Origin: Anaeramoeba flamelloides
Taxonomy: Eukaryota > Metamonada > Anaeramoebidae
Direction of reading: 5' to 3'
NCBI GenBank assembly: GCA_027625915.1
Contig: JANTQA010000060.1
Location: forward strand, 5,332,001-5,396,000
Length of the DNA: 64,000 nt
Both the position numbers and the translations under genes were made by a program. The number at the start of each line of letters is the position of its first letter. The first letter of the stretch is position 1. The notes beneath the pieces were generated by a model, which saw nothing but the letters and a program-made list of their open reading frames with translations, was not told the DNA's origin and did not search any database. Shown piece after piece: positions 11,235-21,299 of this stretch.

Positions 11235-11740
11235 GGAGTTTTCTCCAAGTGCCTAGCTTTTCTTGAAGTTTTCTATTTTATTTGTTAAGTGTTCTAGGTT
11301 TTTTTTGCTTATTGAAATAAACAGAAAATTTAAATAAATTTTCGGTTTATTTCGAAAAGTAAAAAAAAAAACCTAACGAAAAGCTATCTATTTTCAAAAG
11401 AAATAGAAAACTCAAAAAAAGCTAACGGCGATTTTCCATAATTCAAACGAATTGAGTAAAATCTTTGATTTTTCTCTACTCTTTTGAATCTCAGAAAACC
11501 CAACAAAAGTATACATAGATTGCCTATCTTTTCCAGAATTCAAAAGAATTGAGTAGAATCATTGATTTTACTCTATTCTTTTGAATTATGGAGAATATCG
11601 AAAGATCTTTAGTTTTACTCTATTATTTTCAATCCTAGAAAAGCTAACTGTGTTTTTTTTTTTACTTTTCGAAATGTAATGAAAATTTATTAAATTTTCT
11701 GTTTTATTCAAAAAATAAAAAAAACCTAACGGAAAAGCAA
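11235..11740. repeat. Large modular palindrome cluster
   Basis: The cluster begins CTCCAAGTGCCTAGCTTTTC and then strings together at least five hairpin modules. One type pairs TTTTCTATTTTATTTGTTAAG with AAATAGAAAACTC; another is CAGAATTCAAAAGAATTGAG with its inverse CTATTCTTTTGAATTATGG; a third is GAAATAAACAGAAAATTTAAA with its inverse. Linkers read CCTAACGAAAAGC, GCTAACGGCG and CCTAACGG. The same modules recur in shuffled order in the other clusters. No protein is encoded. Confidence 0.65.
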
Positions 11741-12617
11741 AAACAAAATACTTTTTCCAATTTAAAAGAACCAATAATTCTTTCCTTGTCAAAATAATTG
11801 ATTCCCTGTTTTAAAGATATTCATTCGATTTAAAATGCTTTTAAAAAATAATAAAATGACCTCTTATATGTGAAGAAAACATTAAAAAATTTTTTACTAT
11901 TAAATTTCAAAAAAATCTTTCTAGAACCTTGAAAAATGGATTTTTCAACTTAAATTGTAAAAATATCTTTAGCAAGATTTTTTGGTAAAAGATATTTAAT
12001 TAATGTATCGTGTTTATTATAATTGAAGTTATTAAAAAAGGGGAAATTAATCAATATTTTATTTTATTTTTTTTATAAATTTTTTCATGATCGTCTTATT
12101 TTAAAGAAAAATTTGAAATTCGAACAAAAAACAATCACGTATAAACTCACTTGATTAAAAAACCCAAATAAAAGCCTTCAATTATTTGTATTTTCATTAG
12201 GTTCTTGGTTTTCCCTTCAAACGGGATCTAATGGAAAGACACTCATTGTTAGTCAACAAAATCATAATTTTTTTGCATTTACTCAAGACATGTGATTTGA
12301 AGTTTTGAGGGTGAGTTTTTCAACGAGGAAATAACAAAATATGAAAAAATAAATTTATAAAAGATTAAAAAACAGAAAACAAAAAAAACCAGGAAAAGGT
12401 GATATCAAAAAATATTCTATAATTTTATTTCATTCTAAAAAAAAAAAATTAATTCTAAATTTTAAAAAGTAAAAAATAAATAAACAAATCTAAAAAAAAA
12501 ATGCTTCTTTCAATTCAATGAACTGAAAAAAGAGAAGATTAAATAAAAAAGAAAAATACCATTCTATAAATTAAATCAATAAATTGATTAAGATTCTATT
12601 GGTGTCTAAAAAGATGT

Positions 12618-12666
12618 CGGGATCAGAAAGGATGATTTTCAATTTGAAAATTCACATCTGATCCCA
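12618..12666. promoter_or_regulatory. Hairpin downstream of the F-box gene stop codon
   Basis: GGGATCAGA (12619-12627) pairs perfectly with TCTGATCCC (12657-12665), and an inner TGATTTTCAA / TTGAAAATTCA pairing (12632-12653) extends the stem. It lies roughly 145-190 nt past the F-box stop on the minus strand. It may be a 3' UTR structure or transcript-end signal; function is inferred from position only. Confidence 0.4.
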
Positions 12667-12807
12667 AATATTTTTCACGTGTGTTGTGTGTTCTTGCTTT
12701 GAAATGCAGTGTGTTGAAGAAAAACCACAACTTGGTATGTGACAGTAAGGCTTCAAACGATGGATGGGTAGAATCTAGTCAACCGTTTCAAGCCCAAATC
12801 ACATATT

Positions 12808-13419
12808 TTAGTTGGAGCGAATGATTTTGATCATTCTTTCCTTTCGATCAAAACTAAAGTCATAATTATTGTTTTGGCCTATTCGGAACTTTGGGTGATA
12901 TTTTCTTTTCTTGAGTAGCATTGCAAAAAGGTTAAGCGCTTCGACAGATCTTTCTGTGGGGATTTCAAGATAAATTCCTTTCCCAGAAATGTTTAGGCAT
13001 CCGTGGTGTGCAAAAATTGAAGGGTGGTTATGCGACGAGCAGGAGTTGCCACTGAAATACTTGAAGCTATCGATGGCATTCACGTCCATGAAGATTTGGG
13101 AGTTTTCGTTGAGCTCTTCTTTTTTTTGTTTGGCAAAATAGAGTGCCTTCCAACCAGATCGGTACCTTTTGAAGGTCTTGGAAACCTTGTTGCTCTTCTC
13201 GTGCCACAGTAAATCATCATTGGTGATTCGGTTCCACTCTTGAGAAACTAAGTTACACATCCCAAGTGTCTTGGGATCCAAGTAGCTAAAGACCTTTAAG
13301 CTGATTTCGTCAGGCAAAACTTTCATAAAGTCAAGCCCTGCAGTTTGTTTCTTTTTTTGCGTCTTCATCAAGCTGAGGCATTTTTTTTTTGAAAATTGTG
13401 ATTGCATTAAGTTTTCCAT
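12808..13419 (-). CDS. F-box protein
   Basis: An intronless frame of 203 residues. An F-box spans roughly residues 35-77: VLPDEISLKVFSYLDPKTLG, followed by MCNLVSQEWNRITNDDLLWH. It has the usual LPxE...FsyLd...l...vs..W......lW spacing. Such proteins recruit substrates to SCF (Skp1-Cullin-F-box) ubiquitin ligases through Skp1. The C-terminal 125 residues have no repeats (no LRR, WD or kelch) that I can recognise; they hold a Cys/His-containing stretch (NSCSSHNHPSIFAHHGCL) and end KERMIKIIRSN. Base composition is richer in G/C than the flanks, as expected for a real gene. The ATG at 13419 is the first in frame; a downstream Met at residue 5 is also possible. Substrate unknown. Confidence 0.8.
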   Translation of the reverse strand: MENLMQSQFSKKKCLSLMKTQKKKQTAGLDFMKVLPDEISLKVFSYLDPKTLGMCNLVSQEWNRITNDDLLWHEKSNKVSKTFKRYRSGWKALYFAKQKKEELNENSQIFMDVNAIDSFKYFSGNSCSSHNHPSIFAHHGCLNISGKGIYLEIPTERSVEALNLFAMLLKKRKYHPKFRIGQNNNYDFSFDRKERMIKIIRSN

Positions 13420-13540
13420 TTTGTATGTTTAGAAAAGATGTGTTTTGTTTTTTGTAAAAAGAGAAAATGGCTTTTTTTTTTTGATCCCAAAAGAATTGGT
13501 CTTTAAGAAAGTAAAAAAGGAAAAAAATATGATTTTCAAA

Positions 13541-13651
13541 CTAATTTTTTTTTTTTTTTGAATACAAATTTCGGAAAACCTTAACCTTATAAGAGTTTTC
13601 AGATCTTTTCTTGGAAATGGTGTGTGTCAAGAATTTGATATCTTTGGTCAT
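13541..13651 (-). CDS. Possible 36-residue upstream ORF or small exon
   Basis: On the minus strand, 120 bp upstream of the F-box start, an ATG opens a 36-codon frame: MTKDIKFLTHTISKKRSENS, then YKVKVFRNLYSKKKKN. The stretch is richer in G/C than its surroundings and reads like real coding sequence. It has candidate GTTAAG donors, but no acceptor that joins it in frame to the F-box exon was found. It may be an upstream ORF in the F-box 5' leader, an isolated exon or chance. I do not recognise the peptide. Confidence 0.25.
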   Translation of the reverse strand: MTKDIKFLTHTISKKRSENSYKVKVFRNLYSKKKKN

Positions 13652-16507
13652 GGCTATTTTTCTCTTTTAATTCAATTTGTAATGTTTTTCTTTTTCGTAA
13701 AAAATGTAATCCAAATTTTCAAAATTAATTAGGAATTTGTAAGGAATAGCCTTTTTGATTTATTTTAAATTCCTTAATTATTTTTTCAGAAACATATAGA
13801 GAACCTGGAGAGAATTTTTATCAAAATAAAACGATTTAATGTTAACGGTAAGAATCGTTCATAAGATGTGTTATTTGTTGTGTTTTTCGTCGTTTGTAAT
13901 TTTTTGCTTTATTATTTAATAAAAAAATTTTCGAAAAAGAAAAAATTAGAGGCGTAATGAAAGATGGGTACTGAATTAAAAATTGCTCTAATTAAATTGT
14001 AACTCAATTATAGCAAATTTTTTTTCTCAACTTTCTCTATTTTTTATGAATTTCTTCAGTTAAAAATAATTTTGTAAAACCAAATTAGAATTAATTATTT
14101 CCTTTTTAGGAATTTCGAAACGCCTGTTACACTGACTTGAGTGTCTGTGATCTTCCATTTTTTCATATATTATACAAATTTAATTCAAAAAATAGTCTCC
14201 TTTTTCTCTGCTGTAATTAGCAAAAAAATTAGTTTCTGATCAGCCACTTTTTACAGAAACTTAATTTGTAAAAAATAATCTTTTTTGTTCGACTGTTTTG
14301 AATAGTGACATTAAAATTTGTTTGTTTCTCTTTAGAATCAAAATTCCATTTTTTGAAAAAATTAAGAACTAACCATAATAAGATTGATACAAGCCAATTG
14401 TAAATATGTGGCAAATTAGAGAAAAATTCTCTTTTAATATTTTGAGTATTTTTTAATTGTAAAATATTCCATAATAAATTTGTATTTTTGTCTTTTGAAA
14501 TTTAATCACTAATATTTTAATTTGGCAAAATGGAATTTCTTAAAGTCAATTTTCCAGAAGTGTTGTTTTTTATCTTTTAACTCTGAGTGAAAAATTTTTT
14601 TTTGGTAAAAGCAATGAAATTTTTTTGTCTTATTTTTTGAAAATCCAATTGTTGTTAAGTTTGACGAGTCCCATGAGACTACTGTAAACAAACCTAATTA
14701 TAAAATTCATGTCAATTGAAAAGACTATTATTCAAAATATGAAAAGTGTAATCTTTTAATTAAATACCATTTTCTAAGAAAATATTTTTTCTTTATTTTA
14801 CAACAGATGTAAAATGTAAAGAAAAAAAAATTTCAAAACAAGTTATTCGAAACAAAGGTCAAATTTCAATCTATTACTTTGAAAACTCTCTACTCTAATT
14901 AAAAAGAGAAAAGGAAGATGTATTTTTTTCCTGTAATTCAATAAAATATATTAAATTATTTTTAAAAGAACACATATTTTTTAATGGACAAAGTGTATTT
15001 TGAATTCTGTGTGAACTTAAATCCTAATTAGAAAATAGAAAAAATATTACAAATTTTCGATAAAATTAAAACAGGCTTTATTGATCCTAAAAACTTTTTG
15101 GTATTTTTGAAAAAACAAATGAAGAAAAATTTTAAAATTAATTATTTTTTGCTTCTGACTGTTTTTTTTTTGTATAAAAATTGGAAAAAATTTTTACATC
15201 AATTCCCCTTTTCTTTTTTCAAAATAATATTTCCAGGAATAGATCTGGATTTGTATTCTCTCTATTTAATTTGGTCGACTTTTTTTTCTGAATCAGATAG
15301 TGTTCGTTGTTGGATTAAGAATCCTTAACAAAAATCATTTTGAATGATTAAAAGAGGAAATCGAAGTGCAAATTTTAATCCCATTTAGAATTCAAATATC
15401 CGTCTATCTAAATATTCAACTAATATTGAAGTATACCTATAGACGTACACTTAACCTGTGCATATTTGAAAATACCATGGATGTCTCGATCAACAATAGG
15501 ATTTTGTTTTCAGACAAAATTTTCAAAGTAAATTTTGAATTTGATTGGAGTAAAATAGTTTTCCCAAAAGACAAATTTCCAATCGGAAGCATTAATTGTA
15601 AAATGTTAACAAGACACTTCAACTCAAGATTCAATATATATGGTTTTAATCATAAAAATAAAACTATTTGTTACAAAATAAAAGAAACAAAATTTTCACT
15701 CAGCTTTCTCCAAAAAAAGTTTAGGTAAATCTTGTAAAATTTCAAATTATTAATTCGAAGAATGAACTTACTATTTGTGGCAAAATAAATGGAACTAAAT
15801 TTTCACTCAGCTTTCTAAAATAAGATTTGGTAATCATTTAAAATTTCTATTTTTTTAATACTGAAAATTCAAATATATTTTAGAAAATTTTTAGTTCAAT
15901 TTCCCATTTTGTAATCACAGATCTCAACTTTTAAAACAACTCAAGAGAAAGAACCTTTTGAAACCCAACCAATTTAACAAAGTTTTTTAACATTTGAAAG
16001 AATAAAATACTTTCTTCAAAGATTGTGAAAAACAATTTGTAAAATGGAAAATGTTGTGAAAATTTTCAGATATTTATTTGAATTTATCAGTACATAAAAG
16101 AATCTTAAATTATGCATTTCCCTTTTGAGAATAGGAGACTATGATAATTTGTTTCAAAGATTTTTGTCATAGCTTTTATGGAAAGTTGAATGAAAATTTT
16201 GATCTTTTTATTTTACTAACAACAGTAATTTTTTAATCCTCCTTTTCCAATTGATCACTTTGGTGATTTATTTTGATAGATTCTTGCTATTTTTTTTTTT
16301 CGGAAAGCTTGCTGAAAAACTTGATCATATTATTTTACAATTAACAGTCTTCATAGATCGGAAATTACAGAAAGTTGTAAAGATTGGAGTAGGATCTAGG
16401 ATCAACTTATATTATTTATTTTCGAATAGTTGGGGTTGTTTAAAAAGAAATTCTGAATACTTTTAAACCTGTTTAATTATATAGAATAGTTACTTTTATT
16501 CGAATAT
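13652..16507. other. Gene-free stretch
   Basis: About 2.9 kb of A/T-rich sequence. A segment at about 15360-15730 is less simple than its surroundings, with frames of 60-120 codons on both strands. None starts convincingly, shows a known domain or has coding-like composition on one strand only. A TTTTCACTCAGCTTTCT string occurs twice (about 15697 and 15793) and resembles sequence near 63950, suggesting an undetermined old repeat. Confidence 0.45.
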
Positions 16508-17107
16508 TACTGTCTTTTTTCAATTAAAAAATTAAAATATTTATTTCAAGTTCTCAAATATTTTACCAAGTATTTGATGTAAAAACCGAAACATCTTCAC
16601 AAACCCAATAAGAAATGATATTTTTTGAAATTTTATTCAGCTTCCTTATTGGACTTTGAGATAAAATTTTTATAATTTTAACTTGATTTTAATAGTAATA
16701 AAAATATCTATAGATAGACAAAACAAAATGGGCAATAACAATTAACCTTTATTAAATAGAAAACCAAGTTGATGAGCAAGAGAGATATTTATACCACTTC
16801 ATTTCAAACTAACATTTCCACAGGATGGATATTTGACAATAAATTTATTAAAACTATTATTTTCCAATTAAAAAAATCAAAATTTTTAGCACACATTCCA
16901 AAATATTTTTCTCGTTTATAAATAGAAGTAAAACCAAAGATCTTAATAACACCGTTTAGAAATGATATTTTTAGATAATAAATTACACTTCCTTTATTAA
17001 CTCTAAGACAAAATTTTTACTCTGGTAATTTTATTGTCCAGTAATAATTAATATTCATTTTGGAAATGGAAATAAAATTTTTCTTTTTTTAATTGGAAAA
17101 TAACAGT
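16508..17107. mobile_element. Inverted-repeat element with ATTACTGT ends
   Basis: The left end reads ATTACTGTCTTTTTTCAATT and the right end AATTGGAAAATAACAGT, an imperfect inverted pair. Inside, two related half-units (about 16510-16690 and 16860-17040) share CCAAAATATTTT-, AAGAAATGATATTTTT- and GACTTTGAGATAAAATTTTT-like strings, so this may be two head-to-tail insertions. A shorter relative with the same ends lies at 36594-36782. No coding frame. Confidence 0.45.
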
Positions 17108-17424
17108 GTTGAGTAAAATATAACTTTCTTTAAATTCCTAAGCAACAATTATTGAACAAAAAAAGTTTACTGGGGCTTTAATTATTAACTCAAAAAAGAT
17201 ACTGAAGTAAGTATATGAATAATACAACAAAATTGAATATTGAACAATCCATTTCCGTGTGCCAGCGGTCTTATTCTTTTTCATTCCCATTATATTTGTT
17301 AAATCATCATAACCCCGATGAACATTATTAAAAGGTTTATCACCACCCAATTAGAATCTTTTAAATTAATATCAAATTTTAAATATTTAATAAAATAGAG
17401 GTTTTGATGATAACATGATTATGT

Positions 17425-17585
17425 CATGATAAAGTTACAAAAATCGCGATAATTTCCATCAAATCGAGATAATATCAGAAAATCGCGATATTCAATATTA
17501 TCGCGATAATATAACAAATCGTGATAATTCTATAAAATCCCGATAAAGACCAAAATATCGTGATTAAAAAGTAATCGCCATAAAA
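17425..17585. repeat. Subterminal array of ATCGCGATAAT motifs (left)
   Basis: About nine degenerate units, including ATCGCGATAATTT, ATCGAGATAATAT, ATCGCGATATT, TTATCGCGATAATAT, ATCGTGATAATTC, ATCCCGATAAAG and ATCGTGATTAAA. The TCGCGA core is itself a palindrome, so each unit could bind a dimeric protein. Confidence 0.8.
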
Positions 17586-18497
17586 TAGTTGATGGGTTTT
17601 TGGGCTAATTGAGAAATATTTAAACAAAAAAATTTTTTTTGATCAAAAAATAGATTAGGTGAAAAAAAGTCATTCTTTGAAAAAACAACAAAAAAGATTC
17701 TTGATCCAATAAGGGATCAGATCCAAGAGTTTTATTGTGCTTTCATTTTGTTTGGTTGACAAACCTATCGATCCTTTAAGATCAACAACAATAAGAAATA
17801 AATAGAAATAAATATTTTTTCAGTTAATCGTTGTGTTGTAAATTGAGTTGAATAAAAGACCTTCTAAAACAACCAACCCTTTGTCCGTTTCTTTAAAGAA
17901 TGTGATCTTGGGTTAAAAGATTTTCAATATTCTCAGAAAGCTAAAAGGTGTTGGTAAACTTTTCATTAGCTTTCACAACATCCTTGTCAGATGATCACCA
18001 ATTATTAAGATTTTTTATAGATTTGTCTTCTTGTTCTTTTTCTTCTTTGAGCATCTTTGTATTGGACAGAAAACACAATTAGAGCTTAGAGGTTTTTGTT
18101 TGACCGATCAGTAATAAGAAGGAAAATTATTCTTTATTCTTTTTTGCTATTTAAAATTGTGAAGGTAACAACTCCCTTGGAAGAAAATACATCTATCCTA
18201 TATTCAATTGTATTGTTGGAATGGGTAATTATTAGTTTGATCATAAACTTTGGTTGAGTTTTTTTATATTTTGTTAAAAAAAAAATGAAAAGAATAAAAT
18301 TTTTTCCACAACAAACCAAACTCAATCCCTTTTTAAAGTTTTCTGTCTTTCAAAACTTTCAAACACTTGAAGACAGTCCACAACCCTTACAAACACTTTC
18401 TGGCCTTTATGAAAGGGGAAAGTGTTGTAAAAGTCTCAAGACTTTGTTAAAGTTAAGATTTTTTTAAGGTAATCTCAAAAAAATAATTTTTCATTTT

Positions 18498-18585
18498 TTC
18501 GCGATAATGTTGAATATCGCGATAAAGTTGGACTAATCACGATTTTTAATAATATCACGATTTTATTGTTAATATCATGATAATA
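18498..18585. repeat. Subterminal array of TCGCGATAA motifs (right)
   Basis: About five units: TTCGCGATAATGTT, ATCGCGATAAAGTT, AATCACGATTTTTA, ATCACGATTTTATT and ATCATGATAATA. The array mirrors the left one and, with it, brackets the interior of the 17399-18604 element. Confidence 0.75.
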
Positions 18586-18737
18586 TATGTTATCATCAAA
18601 ACCTTTAATACATGGATTATTTATTTGATTGGAATGTAACAACCACACGTAAACATTATTTCTGGTTCAACCTTCAAATTTGATATCCATAATAATTAAA
18701 AGTAATCTTGTAGATTAAGATATATATTAAAATTTCA

Positions 18738-19326
18738 TACACTGGTGTATTTATGAATGTTGTAAAACATTGTGTGTTTACAATTTTAGAGATAAATAAC
18801 GAGTTCGATGCAATTATCCAAATTTTGGTATTAAGGCTAGTTCTAATTTTAAGGAATGAATTTTGATTGGGAAATAAGGCACAAAAAAATCTCAAATTAC
18901 CCTACATTTTCTTGTCAAAATTGATTTTCTCAAATGATTTTACTAGTATTTAAAACACTTACCTTGATTTAGAGATTTTTATTTTTTTTTTTTGTATTAA
19001 ATTTAGTTCAAAGTTTGTTCCTTGGTATTAGAACTAACTAGAGCAAATATAATATCTGTATTCTTAATAGACTAATAATAATTCCAATAAAAAATTATTT
19101 GGTGAGCACCAATCTTTTAATTTTTTAAAAAAATCAATTTTCAAACAAGTGTGTATTGGCTTTGACCAAATGATTTTAAATTGAAAATCCATTAAAGTTC
19201 AAAAATCAAAACCAGTGTTTCCTCTACTATAACAAAAAATTGGCTAAACATACATAACTCTTGATTTATCTCTAAAATTGAAAAAACTCTAATTTTTACA
19301 ACATTCCAGATTTACACTTGTGATAC
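18738..19326. mobile_element. ~385 bp inverted-repeat element, copy 2, with nested insertion
   Basis: The left arm includes GAATGTTGTAAAACATTG then ACAATTTTAGAGATAAAT; the right arm includes ATTTATCTCTAAAATTG then TTACAACATTCCAGATTTAC. These match the arms of the element at 10397-10780. Total length is 589 bp; removing the foreign segment 18835-19037 leaves about 386 bp, the same as copy 1 (384 bp). That arithmetic supports both the family and the nesting. Confidence 0.7.
18835..19037. mobile_element. Decayed palindromic MITE nested in the 385 bp element
   Basis: This is a diverged relative of the TA + CAGT palindrome family. The left arm has TAGTTCTAATTTTAAGGAA and AAGGCACAAAAAAATCTCAA; the right arm has GATTTAGAGATTTTTATTTT and GTTCCTTGGTATTAGAACTA. 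Length is about 203 bp, close to the 188-201 bp of the other copies. Many mismatches between the arms suggest an older insertion than those at 7561 and 32625. Confidence 0.6.
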
Positions 19327-20277
19327 AGGTTATAAAAACTGATATTAAATTTTTCTTGTTTTTTTCAAGAATTCATAAATGTTTTGTGTTAATAAATATT
19401 ACTATACTTTTTTGTACAATCTTTATAATCGCAAAATTGACTATATTTTTGACTGTTGATGAATTGGTTTGCATTTAAATTATTTGTTTTAAATTTAAAA
19501 TTTTCGTTCATTAAACTGGGATTATATAAGTATGAAAACCATTGATTTTTTAAAATAAAAACATAAAACTAGATTTTTTTTTTTTTTTTTTTCATTCCAA
19601 AATGTGTGTTATATTTCAAAACACGCCGACTATGGACCCTGATTGATTGTTTATTCTGTTTTTTTATTTTAATTACATAAATATTTAAATCATTCATTCC
19701 TTGAATAGGGATGGGATAAATATATTATGCTAGATATGACGAAATGTTATTTTGACTACTAATTGCTTAGTTTTTAACTTGGTATTAATTTTAATAGTGG
19801 CTAATTAATGGATAAAAAACGAATGTATTTTTTTTTTTTTTTAATGTGTTATTGGGGAGGGTAGGATCCAATAAAATTATCTGTTGTTTGTCATCTAAAT
19901 CAAAAATTATTGAGATTTCTTTCACTGGGCCAAAATGTGGGCAAGATTATCATATCAAAATAAATTTATTTTATTTTTTTTTTCAGAAATCTGAATTGAA
20001 GAGTATAATATTAAAAGATTGAAAGGATTTTAGTAAAAAAATAAATATTTTTATTTTACCAATTGAAATATTTTGATTTTCAATTGTACAGAATTTAAAA
20101 AATAAATAACTTTTTTAAAAGCTACAATGGTGCTCAAAATGTAAGATCTTAATAGTTTAAGTTTTTTGACTAAATTGGTATTTTTCTAAAAACCTGAAAA
20201 CTTTTTGCATGGGCCCAGACTGGAAATATTCCTTGTTATTTTTACAGGTTCCAGAAAAGCAAAGCAGTTTAATTTCA
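19327..20277. other. Gene-free AT-rich stretch
   Basis: About 950 bp with several T runs (for example 19571-19592 and 19829-19842). No gene or repeat family was recognised. Confidence 0.5.
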
Positions 20278-21299
20278 TACGGAGAGTTCCACTTTTAAGA
20301 CTCAAACTTCCAACCAAATTTAAGGGGGTAGCCACGGTAAAGGAAAATTTTTCACTTTTTGGCAATTTTGAAGAAGATTAGAAAATAACATTTTTTACTT
20401 TTACTGTGCCTCATTGATTTGTATTATTTAAAGTACTTCGTTCATTAAATTTTTTATATTTTTTTTCAAAGATCTAAAAGAAATTACAGCTATCGAGTGT
20501 TGAGTTGAATGGCTTAAAATGGTGTTTCAAATGTCAAATGAATTATCTTTTATCCTTATCTTAACATTCTATTGTGGCTTTTACTTTTTTCTGTTGTTAT
20601 TTTTTCATCATATTTGAATTATTTTTTTCATAAAAACAAAAAGCATAAATTAAGATTTTTTCATAGGTAAAATTTCTGATTAATGGATTTTGTTTAAAAA
20701 GAATAACAACATTACAATTGGGAGAATTAAAAAAGAAAATATGAATCGGGTTTTGATAGCTTGAAGAATCTCGTAAGTAATAATTATCCCAAAACATATC
20801 TGGTTAGGTTTTTATATACTTGGATTTGGTTAAATTGGAGAAATGAATATGATTACATTCTATCCGATTTTAAACCAAAAAATAGCTATCAGTTTTATTC
20901 TAAGAATCGAAAATTATCTTCTTTCAAAAAAAATATTTCTTATAAAAAAAATAAAAATCGAACCGATTTTATCAATTCTTTTCTATTTTTTTATTCTTTA
21001 AGTTTACTAAAAAAAAAATAATACAATTATTTTTTCTAAAAAAAATTTTTAGAGAATCTAAGATCACACCCCACTAAAATAAAAGACTCTTTTCTCATCT
21101 CTCTCAAATTTTTATCATATCTTCTGGTGTATCTACTCCCTTAAGGCACAAAAAAATCTCAAATAAAAGCACATTTTTTGGATTGTTTTTTTTCCCCAAA
21201 TTATTTAACTAAATTACAAATTTTGTTCCTTAATTTGAGATTTTTTTTGCACCTTAAATCCCATTGAAAGTTCGTGTCTTAAAAGTGGAACTGGCTGTA
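20278..21299. mobile_element. Palindromic MITE copy 3, split by a TTAA insertion
   Basis: The left part (20278-20323) reads AGTTCCACTTTTAAG...AAATTTAA and the right part (21141-21299) resumes TTAAGGCACAAAAAAATCTC, ending AAAAGTGGAACTGGCTGTA. Joined over one TTAA, the two give about 201 bp, the normal family length, with the expected arms. The terminal CAGTC on the left has changed to CGGAG. It is therefore an older insertion that later received the 817 bp element at 20324-21140. Confidence 0.75.
20324..21140. mobile_element. 817 bp insertion flanked by TTAA duplication
   Basis: The segment sits exactly between two TTAA copies (20320-20323 and 21141-21144) inside a palindromic MITE whose intact copies have a single TTAA at that point. 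Its ends form a short imperfect inverted repeat: GGGGGTAGCCAC on the left, and CTACTCCC on the right (inverse GGGAGTAG). A TTAA target with duplication is characteristic of piggyBac-type transposases, so a non-autonomous piggyBac-like element is the best inference, although piggyBac ends normally read CCC at the 5' side. An 86-codon Lys/Asn/Phe-rich frame inside (20761-21021) does not resemble a transposase. Confidence 0.7.

Larger units (their letters stand above)
17399..18604. mobile_element. 1.2 kb element: 18 bp perfect TIRs and TCGCGA subterminal arrays
   Basis: The termini are a perfect 18 bp inverted repeat, AGGTTTTGATGATAACAT at 17399-17416 and its inverse at 18587-18604. Just inside the left end (17425-17585) lie about nine copies, at roughly 20 bp spacing, of a degenerate ATCGCGATAAT motif; about five lie inside the right end (18498-18585), several as ATCACGAT or ATCATGAT. 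Such arrays beside the ends are typical of transposase-binding sites in several DNA transposon superfamilies. The 880 bp interior is a little less AT-rich than the flanks but encodes nothing I recognise; the longest frames are about 60 codons. TTAATA stands beside both ends, 6 bp away on the left, and is not a secure target duplication. Interpreted as a non-autonomous DNA transposon of unassigned superfamily. Confidence 0.75.

Noticed and set aside
15366-15728. 120-codon plus-strand frame and an overlapping minus-strand frame
   Set aside because: No ATG at the 5' end of the long frame, both strands are open, no domain is recognisable, and the end overlaps a string repeated nearby. Insufficient support for a gene.
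17425-17585. ATCGCGATAAT array considered as a CRISPR-like repeat array
   Set aside because: Units are short, degenerate and about 20 bp apart without unique spacers, lie inside inverted termini, and the DNA is eukaryotic.
20761-21021. 86-codon frame inside the TTAA-flanked insertion, considered as a transposase fragment
   Set aside because: It is Lys/Asn/Phe-rich with no catalytic motif or similarity to piggyBac transposases that I can see, and starts without ATG.
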